Source: Streptomyces rhizosphaerihabitans (lineage in GTDB: Bacteria; Actinomycetota; Actinomycetes; Streptomycetales; Streptomycetaceae). Taken from it: a DNA stretch of 44,516 nt. The DNA is taken from NCBI RefSeq assembly GCF_025399795.1, contig NZ_JAODTZ010000062.1:1-44516 (forward strand), given 5' to 3'. Position numbers and translations under genes: made by a program. Shown here piece by piece: positions 33,915 to 42,501 of this stretch (position 1 is the first letter of the stretch; every line of letters begins with the position of its first letter). The notes beneath the pieces were generated by a model that was not told where the DNA came from, ran no database searches, and saw nothing but the letters and a program-made list of their open reading frames with translations.

Positions 33915-34630
33915 CGGGACACCTCCGCCGCGGCCGAGGTCGCGGAGCCCGCCGGCAGGGCGCCGGGGTCGGCCACGGTGCCGTCCCGCAACGACACCTC
34001 CCGGTCCGCGTACGCCGCCACCTGGGCGTCGTGCGTGATCAGCAGGACCGCCGTGCCGGACTCCCGGGCGGTGTGGATCAGGGCGGTCATCACCTGCTCC
34101 CCGGCGAGGGAGTCGAGCGCGCCGGTCGGCTCGTCCGCGAAGACGGCCTTCGGATCCGTCACCAGGGCCCGCGCCAGCGCCACCCGCTGGGCCTGCCCGC
34201 CGCTCAGCTCGCCGGGCCTCAGCGCCTCCTGGCCCCGTACGCCGAACCGCTCCAGCCACTCGCCGGCCCGCTCCCGCGCCGCCGCCCGGGAAGTGCCCGC
34301 GAGCAGCAGGGGCAGCGCAACGTTGTCGGCGGCGGTCAGTTCCGGGATCAGCTGGCCGAACTGGAACACCACCCCGAAGTCCGTACGGCGCAGCTCGCTG
34401 AGCCGCTTCTCGGGCAGCAGGTCGAGACGCTCGCCCGCGTACTCCACCGTGCCGCTGTCGGGTTTGACGATGCCCGCCAGGCAGTGGAGCAGGGTGGACT
34501 TCCCGCTGCCGCTGGCCCCGGTGACGGCGAGAACCTCGCCCGCGGCCAGCTCCAGCGAGGCGCCGCGCAGCGCCGGGGTGGGACCGTGCGCCTTGACCAG
34601 GTCCCGGGCGGTCAGAAGGGGGGTGCTCAT
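33911..34630 (-). CDS. ABC transporter ATP-binding protein
   Basis: The 239-residue ATPase has Walker A GASGSGKST, signature LSGGQAQRVALARAL, Walker B VFADEPTGALD and the H-loop LLITHD, of the LolD/MacB type. It drives export through the FtsX permease downstream. ATG 34630 overlaps the padR stop by ATGA, so padR, ATPase and permease form one operon, likely a drug or peptide exporter under PadR control. Confidence 0.92.
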   Translation of the reverse strand: MSTPLLTARDLVKAHGPTPALRGASLELAAGEVLAVTGASGSGKSTLLHCLAGIVKPDSGTVEYAGERLDLLPEKRLSELRRTDFGVVFQFGQLIPELTAADNVALPLLLAGTSRAAARERAGEWLERFGVRGQEALRPGELSGGQAQRVALARALVTDPKAVFADEPTGALDSLAGEQVMTALIHTARESGTAVLLITHDAQVAAYADREVSLRDGTVADPGALPAGSATSAAAEVSR

Positions 34631-35160
34631 GCTGTGTGGACCTCCGCGGTGAGGTTGGTGAGCCGGTCCGCCGTGGTGGTCATCCAGCGGAGGTCGGCGT
34701 CGAGGTGGTTGAGGGCGTAGTCGGCCGAGAGGACGGTCGCGAGATCGGCGCCGGGCGCCGTCTTCACCGCCGTGAGCTCGCGCATCCGCGCCATGTGGGC
34801 GGCGCGCTGGGCCAGCAGATAGCCGGCCGGGTCCGCCGAGGCGAGGATCGAGACGACGACCTTGGCGAAGATCTCGTTCGTCACGAAGGGCGCGGGCGGT
34901 GCGATCTCGCCCGCCCACTGGGTGAGTTCACGCGATCCGTCGTCGGTCGAGCGGTACAGGGTCCGCTCCGGACCGCCGTCCGAGGCGGTGCCGTCGATCG
35001 CGGCGAGACCGTCGCGGACCAGGCGCTGCAAGGTGGTGTAGACCTGCCCGTAGGCCAGTGGCCGGGCCTGCGGGAAGCGTTCGTCGTGCCGTCGCTTGAG
35101 GTCGTACCCATGGCTGGGGCCTCCGGCGAGCAGCCCCAACAGGATGTGACGGGTGCTCAT
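34627..35160 (-). CDS. PadR-family transcriptional regulator
   Basis: The 177-residue product has a PadR winged helix (HILLGLLAGGPSHGYDLKRRHDERF and AYGQVYTTLQRLVRDGLAAI) and a C-terminal helical dimerisation domain. It probably represses the exporter operon it leads and itself, binding the 27-bp inverted repeat just upstream of ATG 35160. No ribosome binding site precedes the ATG, so it may be translated from a leaderless or very short-leader transcript. Confidence 0.9.
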   Translation of the reverse strand: MSTRHILLGLLAGGPSHGYDLKRRHDERFPQARPLAYGQVYTTLQRLVRDGLAAIDGTASDGGPERTLYRSTDDGSRELTQWAGEIAPPAPFVTNEIFAKVVVSILASADPAGYLLAQRAAHMARMRELTAVKTAPGADLATVLSADYALNHLDADLRWMTTTADRLTNLTAEVHTA

Positions 35161-35165
35161 GGAGA

Positions 35166-35192
35166 TCAGTATGTACTCAAGATATGTACTGA
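35166..35192. promoter_or_regulatory. Putative PadR operator
   Basis: TCAGTA and TACTGA bracket a 27-bp element that also holds two TATGTACT direct repeats (35170 and 35183, 13 bases apart). It ends 5 bases from the padR start and spans the likely promoter. Confidence 0.55.
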
Positions 35193-35245
35193 GTGAATAG
35201 GTGATGGAAGATGGCTGAAGATCACCGATGGTCGATCGTGGGAAG

Positions 35246-35343
35246 GTGCCGCCCCGCTGTGCCGCCCCGCTGTGCCGCCCCGCTGTGTCGCCCCGCTGTG
35301 TCGCGTCGCCGTGCCGACCCGCCGTGTCGCACCGCCGTGCCGA
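35246..35343. repeat. 13-bp minisatellite
   Basis: The unit GTGCCGCCCCGCT recurs seven times at 13-bp spacing, followed by a partial unit. The first three copies are identical and later ones drift. Since 13 is not a multiple of three, it is not an amino acid repeat. It lies between divergent padR and the end of the GH84 gene. Confidence 0.8.
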
Positions 35344-35393
35344 TCAGGTGTTCCGGTCGCTCGGGCGAGCCGCTGCGTGGTCCTGACCGGGCG

Positions 35394-38300
35394 TCAGTCC
35401 GCGACCGCGTACGCCTCCGCCGACCACAGCGAGTACCCGTACTGCGTGGCCCGTTTGATCCCCTGGACGCGCACGTAGCGGACGTCGCGTTCGTCGAAGC
35501 GGAGGGATTCCTGGCCGCCGCGGCCGTCGTCCACGGTCGTCGCGGTGCGCCAGACGCGTCCGTCGGCGGAGACCTGGACGCGGTACGCGGAGGGGTACGC
35601 GTCCTGCCAGCTCAGCACGAGCCGACCGAGGCGCACCGGCTCGGCGAACTGAACCTGCCACCAGGCGCCGTTGTCGACGGAGGAGGACCAGCGGGTCGCC
35701 GGATCACCGTCGTTGGCCGCCGACGCCGGGAAGTCGGGGGTCTCGTCGCCGGACGAGGAGGCCGTGCCGGTGCGGGCCAGGTCGGGGCCCGCGGTGCGTG
35801 GGAAGGCGCGGACGGTCAGAGCGCGGGTCTGCGAGCCGAAGGTGACCGTGACCTCGTACGTGCCCGACGGCGTTCCCGGCGGGACCGTGACCTCGACGAT
35901 GCTGTCGACGACGGCGCCGCGTGGAAGGGTCGGCGCAGGGCGCGAGACCTTGACCTCGATGCCCTTCGGGGCCCGCGCGGTCAGTTCACCGCTGATGCCG
36001 GTGGGGCGCAGCGACGTCAGCCGGGCCGTGATCCGCTGTGTGCCGCCGATCTCCACGTCCGTCGCGGATCGGGCCAACTCCAGTGCCACGGCGGGGGAGT
36101 CGGCGAACCACGGCACGAGATGGCGGACCTGTGAGCGTTCCGGACCGGTGACCCGGAGCGCGTCCGCGCGCACGCCCGCCGTGCCGACCTCCGCCGCGCC
36201 GACCTCCGTCGCGCCCCCGGCCGCGAGCGCGCCGAGGTACCGCCAGCCCCCGCCCGGGACATGCGCCTCGACGAAACCCGTCGTGCCGGGGTCGGTGAGC
36301 ACGCTCAGCGCGGTGAGGGTGCGGGGGTGCGGGAGGCGGAGGGTGCGCGGGTCCTGCCCGGTGCCGGCCTCCGGTGTGCCGTCGTCCTGTGGCCGGCCGT
36401 CCTGGGCGGTCCCGCCGTTGTCCGCAGGACCGCCGCCGTCCGCGCGTCCGTCGTCGCCGGTCCCCGTGCCGCCGCCCCCCGTCGTTCCGGAGTCCTTCGG
36501 GGTGTCGCGGCCGGTGGAGGGCTCGTTGTCGAGGCCCGCCCACTTCTCGTACGCCGTGCGGGCCCGCGTCAGGAACGGGTCGAGCACGCCCTTGCCGACC
36601 GTCACCCCGCTCGCCGCGAGCTCGGCGCGCAGCCGGTTCAGCGTGCGGTACGCCGTCCACGCCGCCGTCGCGTCGCCGCTCGACTGGGCGCTCAGCAGCG
36701 CGACGGCCGTCTCGCCGGCCTCGCCGTAGCGCGCCAACTGCTCGGTCCAGGGCTGTACTTCGGTGGCGATCGAGAGCCCCGCCAGCCGCTTCGGCGTCTC
36801 GCGCATCACGGTGAACGCGGCGCGCAGCCGCTCGGCCGCGCTCTCGTTCGCGGCCCGGTCCGTGGTCGTCCGCGCCTGCCAGAGCGCCTCCATGAGCGGG
36901 CGCAGATACGCCGACTCCTCGCCGCCCAGGACGGAGGACGCGTCGTTCCCGGCCAACGCGCGGAGCGCGTCCGCGCCGCGGGCGTCACCGCCCGCGAGGT
37001 CCTCGATCGCGGCCCCCCAGGACTCCTGGGGCCGGTAGTCCCGGGGGTTCCAGGCGTAGTCGGCCGCGGTGAAGAGCGGGATGCGGGAGGCCTCGGCCTG
37101 CGGCATCGCGTTCGCCAGCAGAGCCGCCGAGCCCGTGGCCACCGCCGGCTCGCGCCCCTGGTAGGGGCCGAGGAACACCCGGTCCTGCGCGTAGTCGTTG
37201 ACGGGGTAGTTGTCCATGGTGACGAGCGGGTGGCTGCCGAACACCTCGCGGGTACGCGCCAGTTCGCCGCCCGTGATGGTCTTGGGCACGACACCGACAC
37301 CCGTCCAAGCGACTTCGACGCCCTCGTCCAGGGCGCTCGCCAGCTGCCGGCGGTAGTCGGTCGAACCGTCCTCGTAGTACTCCGTCGGCATCAGGGACAA
37401 CGCGGCCACCTCCGGGTGCCGGGCGGCGAGATGCCGGGCCACGGCGTTCGCCACCCGCGCCTGCGCCTTCGCCGCCGCCTCGGAGCCGGAGCCGAACGTG
37501 TCCGCGTCCGCCCCGCAGTGCCACTCGGTGTAACTGACGTCCTGGAACTGCAGCTGGAAGGCCCGGAACCCGAGTGCCCACATGGCGTCCAGCTTGCGCG
37601 TCAGCGCCTTCACGTCGGCGTCCGAGGAGAAGCACATCGCCTGCCCGGGGGCCACCGTCCAGGTCAGTGTGACGTGATTGCGGCGCGCCCGCTCCGCGAG
37701 GTCCCGGAAGTGGGCGCGCTCTCCGGCCGGGTACGGCTCGCGCCAGCGCGCCTGCCGGAAGAGGTCGTCGCCGGGCGCGTAGACATAGCGGTTCTGCTTG
37801 GTCCGACCCATGAAGTCCAGCTGCGCCAGGCGCTGTTCGGGGGTCCAGGGGCTGCCGTAGAACCCCTCGGTGGTGCCGCGCACGGCGGTGCCGGGCCAGT
37901 CCCGGACGACGGCACCGGCGATCCTGCCGTCGGCGCCGAGGAATTGACGCAGCGTCTGCACCGCGTGGTACAGCCCGTCCTCGCCGACCCCCGCGAGGGC
38001 GACGGTGTCGCGGCCGTCGGTGCGGCCGACGGCCAGCCGGTAGCCGCCGGAGGGGAGATCGGCGCGGGGGGCGGCGCCGAGCGATGTGAGCGCCCGCTCC
38101 AGGGAGCCCGACGCGGCGGGCGCGCCGGCGAAGGAACCCGCACCCTGCCGACCGGTGTTCGCGGAGTCCGTGCCCACCCGCACCACCAGGGCGTGCGCCG
38201 GGAGCGCGTCACCGTCGCGCGCCGTCGTGATCGTGCGGGCGCCGGCTTGCCGCAGCAGGTCGCGCAACGCTTCGAGGGCGTACGGGTCGAGTGCGCTGTC

Positions 38301-38642
38301 CGTTGTGTTCGCGTCGATGCTCACGCCGGGGGCGTACGGGGTGAGAGGTGCGCCAGGAGAGTACGAGCCGGAGCGCGCGCTGCCGAACGAGCCGGACGCC
38401 GCCGGGTTCGTCGTACCGCTGACCAGGACGACCTCGTCCGTGACCCCGACCGGGGTGCCGTTCGCGCGCAGGGACTGGGGGCGGGGCCAGACGGCGGGCA
38501 CACCGCTCCCGACAGGCTTCCGGTCGTCCGCGGAGGCTGCCGGGCCGTGGGTCGCCGCGACAGCCGCGGGAGCCGTGCCGAACGCGCTCGCGACCACCGC
38601 GAACGCGAGTGCGGTCGCTCCTCTTCCACGCCCGAGTCGCAC
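35394..38642 (-). CDS. Secreted GH84-type beta-N-acetylhexosaminidase with CBM32
   Basis: The 1,082-residue product has a signal peptide ending AVAA, an N-terminal domain, the GH84 catalytic domain (GTTEGFYGSPW 256-266, YVYAPGDDLFRQARWREPYP, TEYYEDGSTDYR, TMDNYPVND), a helical domain, Ser/Gly-rich linker, a NEW3-type beta domain and a C-terminal F5/8 (CBM32) domain. GH84 enzymes cleave N-acetylglucosamine from O-glycans or hyaluronan. The catalytic pair is FQDV (Q367 D368) where family members such as NagJ have DD. GTG 38642 has GAGGGGG a few bases upstream, whereas ATG 38702 has none. Confidence 0.85.
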   Translation of the reverse strand: MRLGRGRGATALAFAVVASAFGTAPAAVAATHGPAASADDRKPVGSGVPAVWPRPQSLRANGTPVGVTDEVVLVSGTTNPAASGSFGSARSGSYSPGAPLTPYAPGVSIDANTTDSALDPYALEALRDLLRQAGARTITTARDGDALPAHALVVRVGTDSANTGRQGAGSFAGAPAASGSLERALTSLGAAPRADLPSGGYRLAVGRTDGRDTVALAGVGEDGLYHAVQTLRQFLGADGRIAGAVVRDWPGTAVRGTTEGFYGSPWTPEQRLAQLDFMGRTKQNRYVYAPGDDLFRQARWREPYPAGERAHFRDLAERARRNHVTLTWTVAPGQAMCFSSDADVKALTRKLDAMWALGFRAFQLQFQDVSYTEWHCGADADTFGSGSEAAAKAQARVANAVARHLAARHPEVAALSLMPTEYYEDGSTDYRRQLASALDEGVEVAWTGVGVVPKTITGGELARTREVFGSHPLVTMDNYPVNDYAQDRVFLGPYQGREPAVATGSAALLANAMPQAEASRIPLFTAADYAWNPRDYRPQESWGAAIEDLAGGDARGADALRALAGNDASSVLGGEESAYLRPLMEALWQARTTTDRAANESAAERLRAAFTVMRETPKRLAGLSIATEVQPWTEQLARYGEAGETAVALLSAQSSGDATAAWTAYRTLNRLRAELAASGVTVGKGVLDPFLTRARTAYEKWAGLDNEPSTGRDTPKDSGTTGGGGTGTGDDGRADGGGPADNGGTAQDGRPQDDGTPEAGTGQDPRTLRLPHPRTLTALSVLTDPGTTGFVEAHVPGGGWRYLGALAAGGATEVGAAEVGTAGVRADALRVTGPERSQVRHLVPWFADSPAVALELARSATDVEIGGTQRITARLTSLRPTGISGELTARAPKGIEVKVSRPAPTLPRGAVVDSIVEVTVPPGTPSGTYEVTVTFGSQTRALTVRAFPRTAGPDLARTGTASSSGDETPDFPASAANDGDPATRWSSSVDNGAWWQVQFAEPVRLGRLVLSWQDAYPSAYRVQVSADGRVWRTATTVDDGRGGQESLRFDERDVRYVRVQGIKRATQYGYSLWSAEAYAVAD

Positions 38643-38939
38643 GGTTCCCCCTCGTAGCCCGCCACCCCGGCTGCGGCGTCGGAGTGACGTCGAGCCCACC
38701 ATCCGGGTGGTGAAGGTGTCAACGAGAGTGGCCGATGTGCCGGGATTACCCCAGCCTGGAGGGGCGGCCCGGACATGCGGGACGGCGACAGAATGTGACC
38801 AGAAGCACGTTGTCCGTCCGTGTGCGTCTGTCGTCGCGCCCACGGGGTAGGGCTGCGGTGACCGCCAGGGCATCCGTTTCCGGCACGATCCGCCGGAATG
38901 CCCTCGGCCGCCGTACCCGACCTCGACAAGGAGGCCCCC

Positions 38940-39209
38940 GTGGCCGCATCGGCACACCTTCTCCTCTCGGCCCTGTCCAAACGCGGAGCGGAGCCGTCCG
39001 TCCCCGGCCCGCGCGCGGGCCGGGCGTCCGCCGAACCCGAGGGCGCCCAGGTGTGTCCGCTCAGCTCGGAAGGATCCTGCGCCGAGGCGCCGCTGACCAG
39101 TGAGCCGCCGCTGCCCGACGCCGAGCCGCTGACCAGTGAGCCGCCGCTCGCGGACGCCGCGCATCTGACGAGCGAGCCCACCTCGACCGGCGCCGCGTCG
39201 GGGGTCTGA
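38940..39209 (+). CDS. Small repeat protein overlapping malQ, unknown function
   Basis: The GTG at 38940 follows AAGGAGG by five bases, an unusually strong site. The 89-residue product has a Pro/Ser/Ala-rich first part and three repeats of the pattern LTSEPPL with acidic residues between (PLTSEPPLPDAE, PLTSEPPLADAA, LTSEPTSTG). Its stop TGA overlaps the malQ ATG (TGATG), so malQ may depend on its translation. There is no membrane segment and no known family. Confidence 0.5.
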   Translation: MAASAHLLLSALSKRGAEPSVPGPRAGRASAEPEGAQVCPLSSEGSCAEAPLTSEPPLPDAEPLTSEPPLADAAHLTSEPTSTGAASGV

Positions 39210-41365
39210 TGGCACCCAGTGGGCCCGCCGACCCGCCGCGGACGGCACCGGAGCCGGCGCCGCGGACGCCCCTGTCCCGGCTCGCCGAACTGCACGGTGT
39301 CGCCCCCTTCCACAACCCCTCCCCGGACCGCACGGTCGCGGCCCCGGACACGGCACTCGTCGCGATCCTGGCGGCGCTCGGCGTCGACGCGAGCACCCCG
39401 GACGCCGTACGCGCCGCCCTCGCGCTCCACGAGGCCGAGACGGCGGGCCGGCTGCTGCCGCCGACGCTGGTGTGCTGGGGCGGCCTCGCCCCCGCCGAGC
39501 TCGCCGGACTGCCGGACGCCACCCGGCTGCGGATCACCACCGAACAGGGCGAGACCCGAACCTCACCGGACCGCCTCCCGCCCGGCGTCCACACGCTGCA
39601 CGCCACCGCCCCCGACGGCCGCACCGCCGACGCCCACCTCGTCGTCGCCCCCACCCGGCTGCCCGCGCCGCCCGGACGCACGTACGGTCTGCTCGTCCAG
39701 CTCTACTCCCTGCTCTCCCGCCGCTCCTGGGGCATGGGCGACCTGGGTGACCTCGCCGAGCTGACCGCCTGGGCCGGGCGCGCGCTCGGCGCCGGATTCG
39801 TCCAGGTCAACCCGTTGCACGCGGCAGTGCCCGGCGAACCCGCCGACCCCTCCCCGTACCGGCCGTCCTCCCGCCGCTTCCCCGACCCGGTGCACCTGCG
39901 CGTCGAGGACATCCCCGAGTACCCGTACGCCGAGGACCGCGACCGGCTGCGTACGGTGCTGGACCGCGCCGAACAGCTGCGCGAGTCCGTTCTGCGCAAG
40001 GGCGCGCTGATCGACCGCGACGCCGTGTGGGACCTCAAGCGCGAGGCGCTCGAATCCGTCCGCGCGGTGCCCCTCGGGCCCGGCCGGCAGGCGGCGTACG
40101 CCGACTTCCTCGCCGAGGAGGGCCAGGCGCTGGAGGACCACGCCACCTGGTGCGCGCTCGCCGAGGTGTACGGCTCCGACTGGCGGAACTGGCCCGCGGC
40201 CCTGCGCGACCCCCGCTCGTCCGGAACCGCCCGCGCGCGGGGCGAACTGATGGACCGCGTCGACTTCCACAGCCGGCTCGCCTGGCTCACCGACGCCCAG
40301 CTCGCGCGCGCCCAGCGCTCCGCGCGCGACGCGGGCATGGTCGTCGGACTCGTGCACGACCTCGCCGTCGGCGTCCACCCCGACGGAGCCGACGCCTGGG
40401 CCCAGCAGGAGCACTTCGCGGCCGGTATGTCCGTCGGCGCGCCCCCGGACGCCTTCAACGCGCGCGGCCAGGACTGGGGCCTGCCGCCCTGGCGGCCCGA
40501 CCGGCTCGCCGCCTCCGGATACGCCCCCTACCGCCGCCTGCTGCGCGCACTCCTGCGGCATGCCGGCGCCCTGCGCATCGACCACGTCATGGGCCTGTTC
40601 CGGCTCTGGTGGATCCCCCAGGGACAGCCGCCCACCGAGGGCTCGTACGTCCGCTACGACGCCGAGGCGATGCTCGCGATCCTGGTACTGGAGGCCTCGC
40701 GGGCCGGCGCACTGGTGATCGGCGAGGACCTCGGGACGGTCGAACCCGGGGTGCGCGAGACGCTCCAGGAACGCGGAGTGCTGGGGACGTCGGTGATGTG
40801 GTTCGAACGCGACTGGGACGGCGATGGCCTGCCCCTGCCGCCCGACAGCTGGCGTGCCGACTGCCTGGCCACCGCCACCACCCACGACCTGCCGCCCACC
40901 GCGGCCCGGCTCACCGGTGAACACGTCGAACTCCGCGACCGGCTCGGCCTGTTGACCGGATCCCTCGACGAGGAACGGGCGGCCGCCGCCGCGGACACCC
41001 GGGAGTGGCTGGCGCTGCTCTCCCGGCTCGGGCTGCTGCGTGGCGCGAACGGCGGGGGCCCCGCCTCGGCGGAGGAGGCCGAGATCCAGGCCGTGCACCG
41101 CTTCCTGCTGCGTACCCCGGCCCACCTGATCGGCGTCTGGCTCCCGGACGGGGTCGGTGACCGCCGCCCGCAGAACCTCCCCGGCACCTCGGACGAGTAC
41201 CCCAACTGGCGCCTGCCCATCGCCGACGCCGAGGGCCGCCCGGTGACCCTGGAGGAACTGGCCGCGTCACCCCGGCTGCACGCCCTGATCGACGTGGTGA
41301 GGGCCGAGAGCGGCCGGGCCGGCCCACCCGGGAGCCCCCCGGGGCCCCCGCGCCGTGCCCCGTGA
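39209..41365 (+). CDS. malQ: 4-alpha-glucanotransferase (GH77)
   Basis: The 718-residue product has the GH77 active-site regions: GQDWGLPPWRPD, RIDHVMGLFRLWWIPQG (nucleophile Asp), VIGEDLGTVEPGVRETL (acid-base Glu) and TTHDLPPTAARLTG. Amylomaltase transfers alpha-1,4-glucan units in maltodextrin and glycogen metabolism, in the cytoplasm. The ATG 39209 overlaps the small gene upstream. Confidence 0.93.
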   Translation: MAPSGPADPPRTAPEPAPRTPLSRLAELHGVAPFHNPSPDRTVAAPDTALVAILAALGVDASTPDAVRAALALHEAETAGRLLPPTLVCWGGLAPAELAGLPDATRLRITTEQGETRTSPDRLPPGVHTLHATAPDGRTADAHLVVAPTRLPAPPGRTYGLLVQLYSLLSRRSWGMGDLGDLAELTAWAGRALGAGFVQVNPLHAAVPGEPADPSPYRPSSRRFPDPVHLRVEDIPEYPYAEDRDRLRTVLDRAEQLRESVLRKGALIDRDAVWDLKREALESVRAVPLGPGRQAAYADFLAEEGQALEDHATWCALAEVYGSDWRNWPAALRDPRSSGTARARGELMDRVDFHSRLAWLTDAQLARAQRSARDAGMVVGLVHDLAVGVHPDGADAWAQQEHFAAGMSVGAPPDAFNARGQDWGLPPWRPDRLAASGYAPYRRLLRALLRHAGALRIDHVMGLFRLWWIPQGQPPTEGSYVRYDAEAMLAILVLEASRAGALVIGEDLGTVEPGVRETLQERGVLGTSVMWFERDWDGDGLPLPPDSWRADCLATATTHDLPPTAARLTGEHVELRDRLGLLTGSLDEERAAAAADTREWLALLSRLGLLRGANGGGPASAEEAEIQAVHRFLLRTPAHLIGVWLPDGVGDRRPQNLPGTSDEYPNWRLPIADAEGRPVTLEELAASPRLHALIDVVRAESGRAGPPGSPPGPPRRAP

Positions 41366-41409
41366 CCTCCGTACGGCACCCCGGGCGCGCGGCCCCGTCG
41401 GGTGTTCGC

Positions 41410-41415
41410 TACGTT
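41410..41415 (+). promoter_or_regulatory. Extended -10 of a probably leaderless transcript
   Basis: TACGTT (TAnnnT) lies 6 bases upstream of the GTG at 41422, placing the transcription start at the codon. No ribosome binding site is visible. Confidence 0.45.
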
Positions 41416-41421
41416 TGCACC

Positions 41422-41661
41422 GTGGACAAGAAGAACGCTCTGCGCGCCGGTGCCCTGGCCGCCGGTACGACGCTGATGATGCTGCTCATGTCGTCCCCCG
41501 CGCTCGCGCTGACCCGCGACGACGGCGACGACCCCGGCTCCGGCCTGAGCGTGATCGAGACGCTCGGCCTCTACGTCGTGCTGCCGATCGCACTTTTCCT
41601 GGCCATCGCCGGCCTCGTGATGGTCCTGGACAAGTCCCACAAGCAGCCGAAGCAGGGCTGA
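41422..41661 (+). CDS. Small membrane protein
   Basis: The 79-residue product starts VDKKNALRAG, with a hydrophobic stretch of signal type (AAGTTLMMLLMSSPALA) and a second membrane helix (LGLYVVLPIALFLAIAGLVMVL), ending basic (DKSHKQPKQG). Function is unknown. The GTG fits a leaderless start. It lies 56 bases behind malQ. Confidence 0.65.
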   Translation: MDKKNALRAGALAAGTTLMMLLMSSPALALTRDDGDDPGSGLSVIETLGLYVVLPIALFLAIAGLVMVLDKSHKQPKQG

Positions 41662-41689
41662 GCCCCGCCCTTCGCACCAACTCTCCGCC

Positions 41690-41727
41690 GAGGGAGTTTC
41701 CGCACCATTGCGTGCGGGGACTCCCTC
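41690..41727 (+). terminator. Hairpin after the malQ and membrane-protein genes
   Basis: GAGGGAGTTTCCGCA pairs with TGCGGGGACTCCCTC (two T-G pairs) around an 8-nt loop, 29 bases past the stop at 41661. Confidence 0.65.
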
Positions 41728-41835
41728 GCCGCGTTTCACCCGACTGCCCCGGCCGCCGGTCCGTCCTGAGCCGTCTGTCGCTGCGCGCGGAGCCGGACCG
41801 GCTCCCGCAGCGGCCGTCGGCGCTCCGGACAGGTC

Positions 41836-42333
41836 CTAGGAGGTGGTGGCGGCCAGCAGCGGGCGCAGCAGGTCGGCCAGTTGGGCGGCCTGCCCGCTGT
41901 CGAGGGCCGAGAGCGCGGCCGTCTGGACCGCCAGCCCCGCCCCGACCGCCTCGTCGATCAGCCTCAAGCCCTCGTCCGTCAGGGTGACTTGGAGGCCGCG
42001 CCGGTCGTGCGGATCGGGGGATCGGCGAAGCAGTCCGGCGCGCTCCAGTTTGTCCAGGCGCCCGGTCATCCCACCCGTGGTCAGCATGAGCGTGGCCGAG
42101 AGTTGGCGCGGCGGGAGCGTGTACGGGGCGTCGGAGCGGCGCAGTGTCGCCAGCACGTCGAACTCCCCGCGCGAGATCCCGTACCGCGCGTACGCCTTCT
42201 CCATCCGGTCGCCCATGGTGCGCGAGAGCCGGAAGACGCGGCCGAAGACCTCCATCGCCGCGGTGTCGAGGTCCGGCCGGACGGCGGCCCACTGCTCGAT
42301 GATCGCGTCGACCGGGTCCTTGGGGGTGCTCAT
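41836..42333 (-). CDS. MarR-family transcriptional regulator
   Basis: The 165-residue product has the winged-helix segment GEFDVLATLRRSDAP, RQLSATLMLTTGGMTGRLDKLERAGLLRR and DPHDRRGLQVTLTDEG, characteristic of MarR. It is divergent from the EamA transporter and shares with it a 30-bp palindrome, so it probably represses both. ATG 42333 has no Shine-Dalgarno and may be leaderless, with GATACT six bases upstream. Confidence 0.9.
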   Translation of the reverse strand: MSTPKDPVDAIIEQWAAVRPDLDTAAMEVFGRVFRLSRTMGDRMEKAYARYGISRGEFDVLATLRRSDAPYTLPPRQLSATLMLTTGGMTGRLDKLERAGLLRRSPDPHDRRGLQVTLTDEGLRLIDEAVGAGLAVQTAALSALDSGQAAQLADLLRPLLAATTS

Positions 42334-42423
42334 GGGGCGAGTATCCGCCGCGTCGCAGGTCGGTCGCAAGCAAGTGGATCGGAAGCAAGTGGGTCGCCGG
42401 GAAGCAGGTCACCAGAGAGTGGC

Positions 42424-42458
42424 TTGACAATAAGTAGCTTAGACCTAAGCTACTTATT
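42424..42458 (+). promoter_or_regulatory. MarR operator and EamA promoter
   Basis: AATAAGTAGCTTAG ac CTAAGCTACTTATT (42429-42458) is a perfect 30-bp palindrome with 14-bp arms. It overlaps the last base of a -35 TTGACA (42424-42429) and covers a TAAGCT -10 (42446-42451) 16 bases on. The symmetry and placement are those of a repressor site that blocks RNA polymerase. Confidence 0.8.
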
Positions 42459-42501
42459 GCTGACCTACTTTCTGTTCGGCCTCCCCGAAACCGGGTGTCC
42501 C

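Noticed and set aside
35246..35343. Protein-coding repeat
   Set aside because: The 13-bp unit changes frame each copy, so it cannot encode a periodic peptide.
36261..38657. 798-codon plus-strand frame opposite the GH84 gene
   Set aside because: It mirrors the GH84 codons, has no domain signature and no ribosome binding site.
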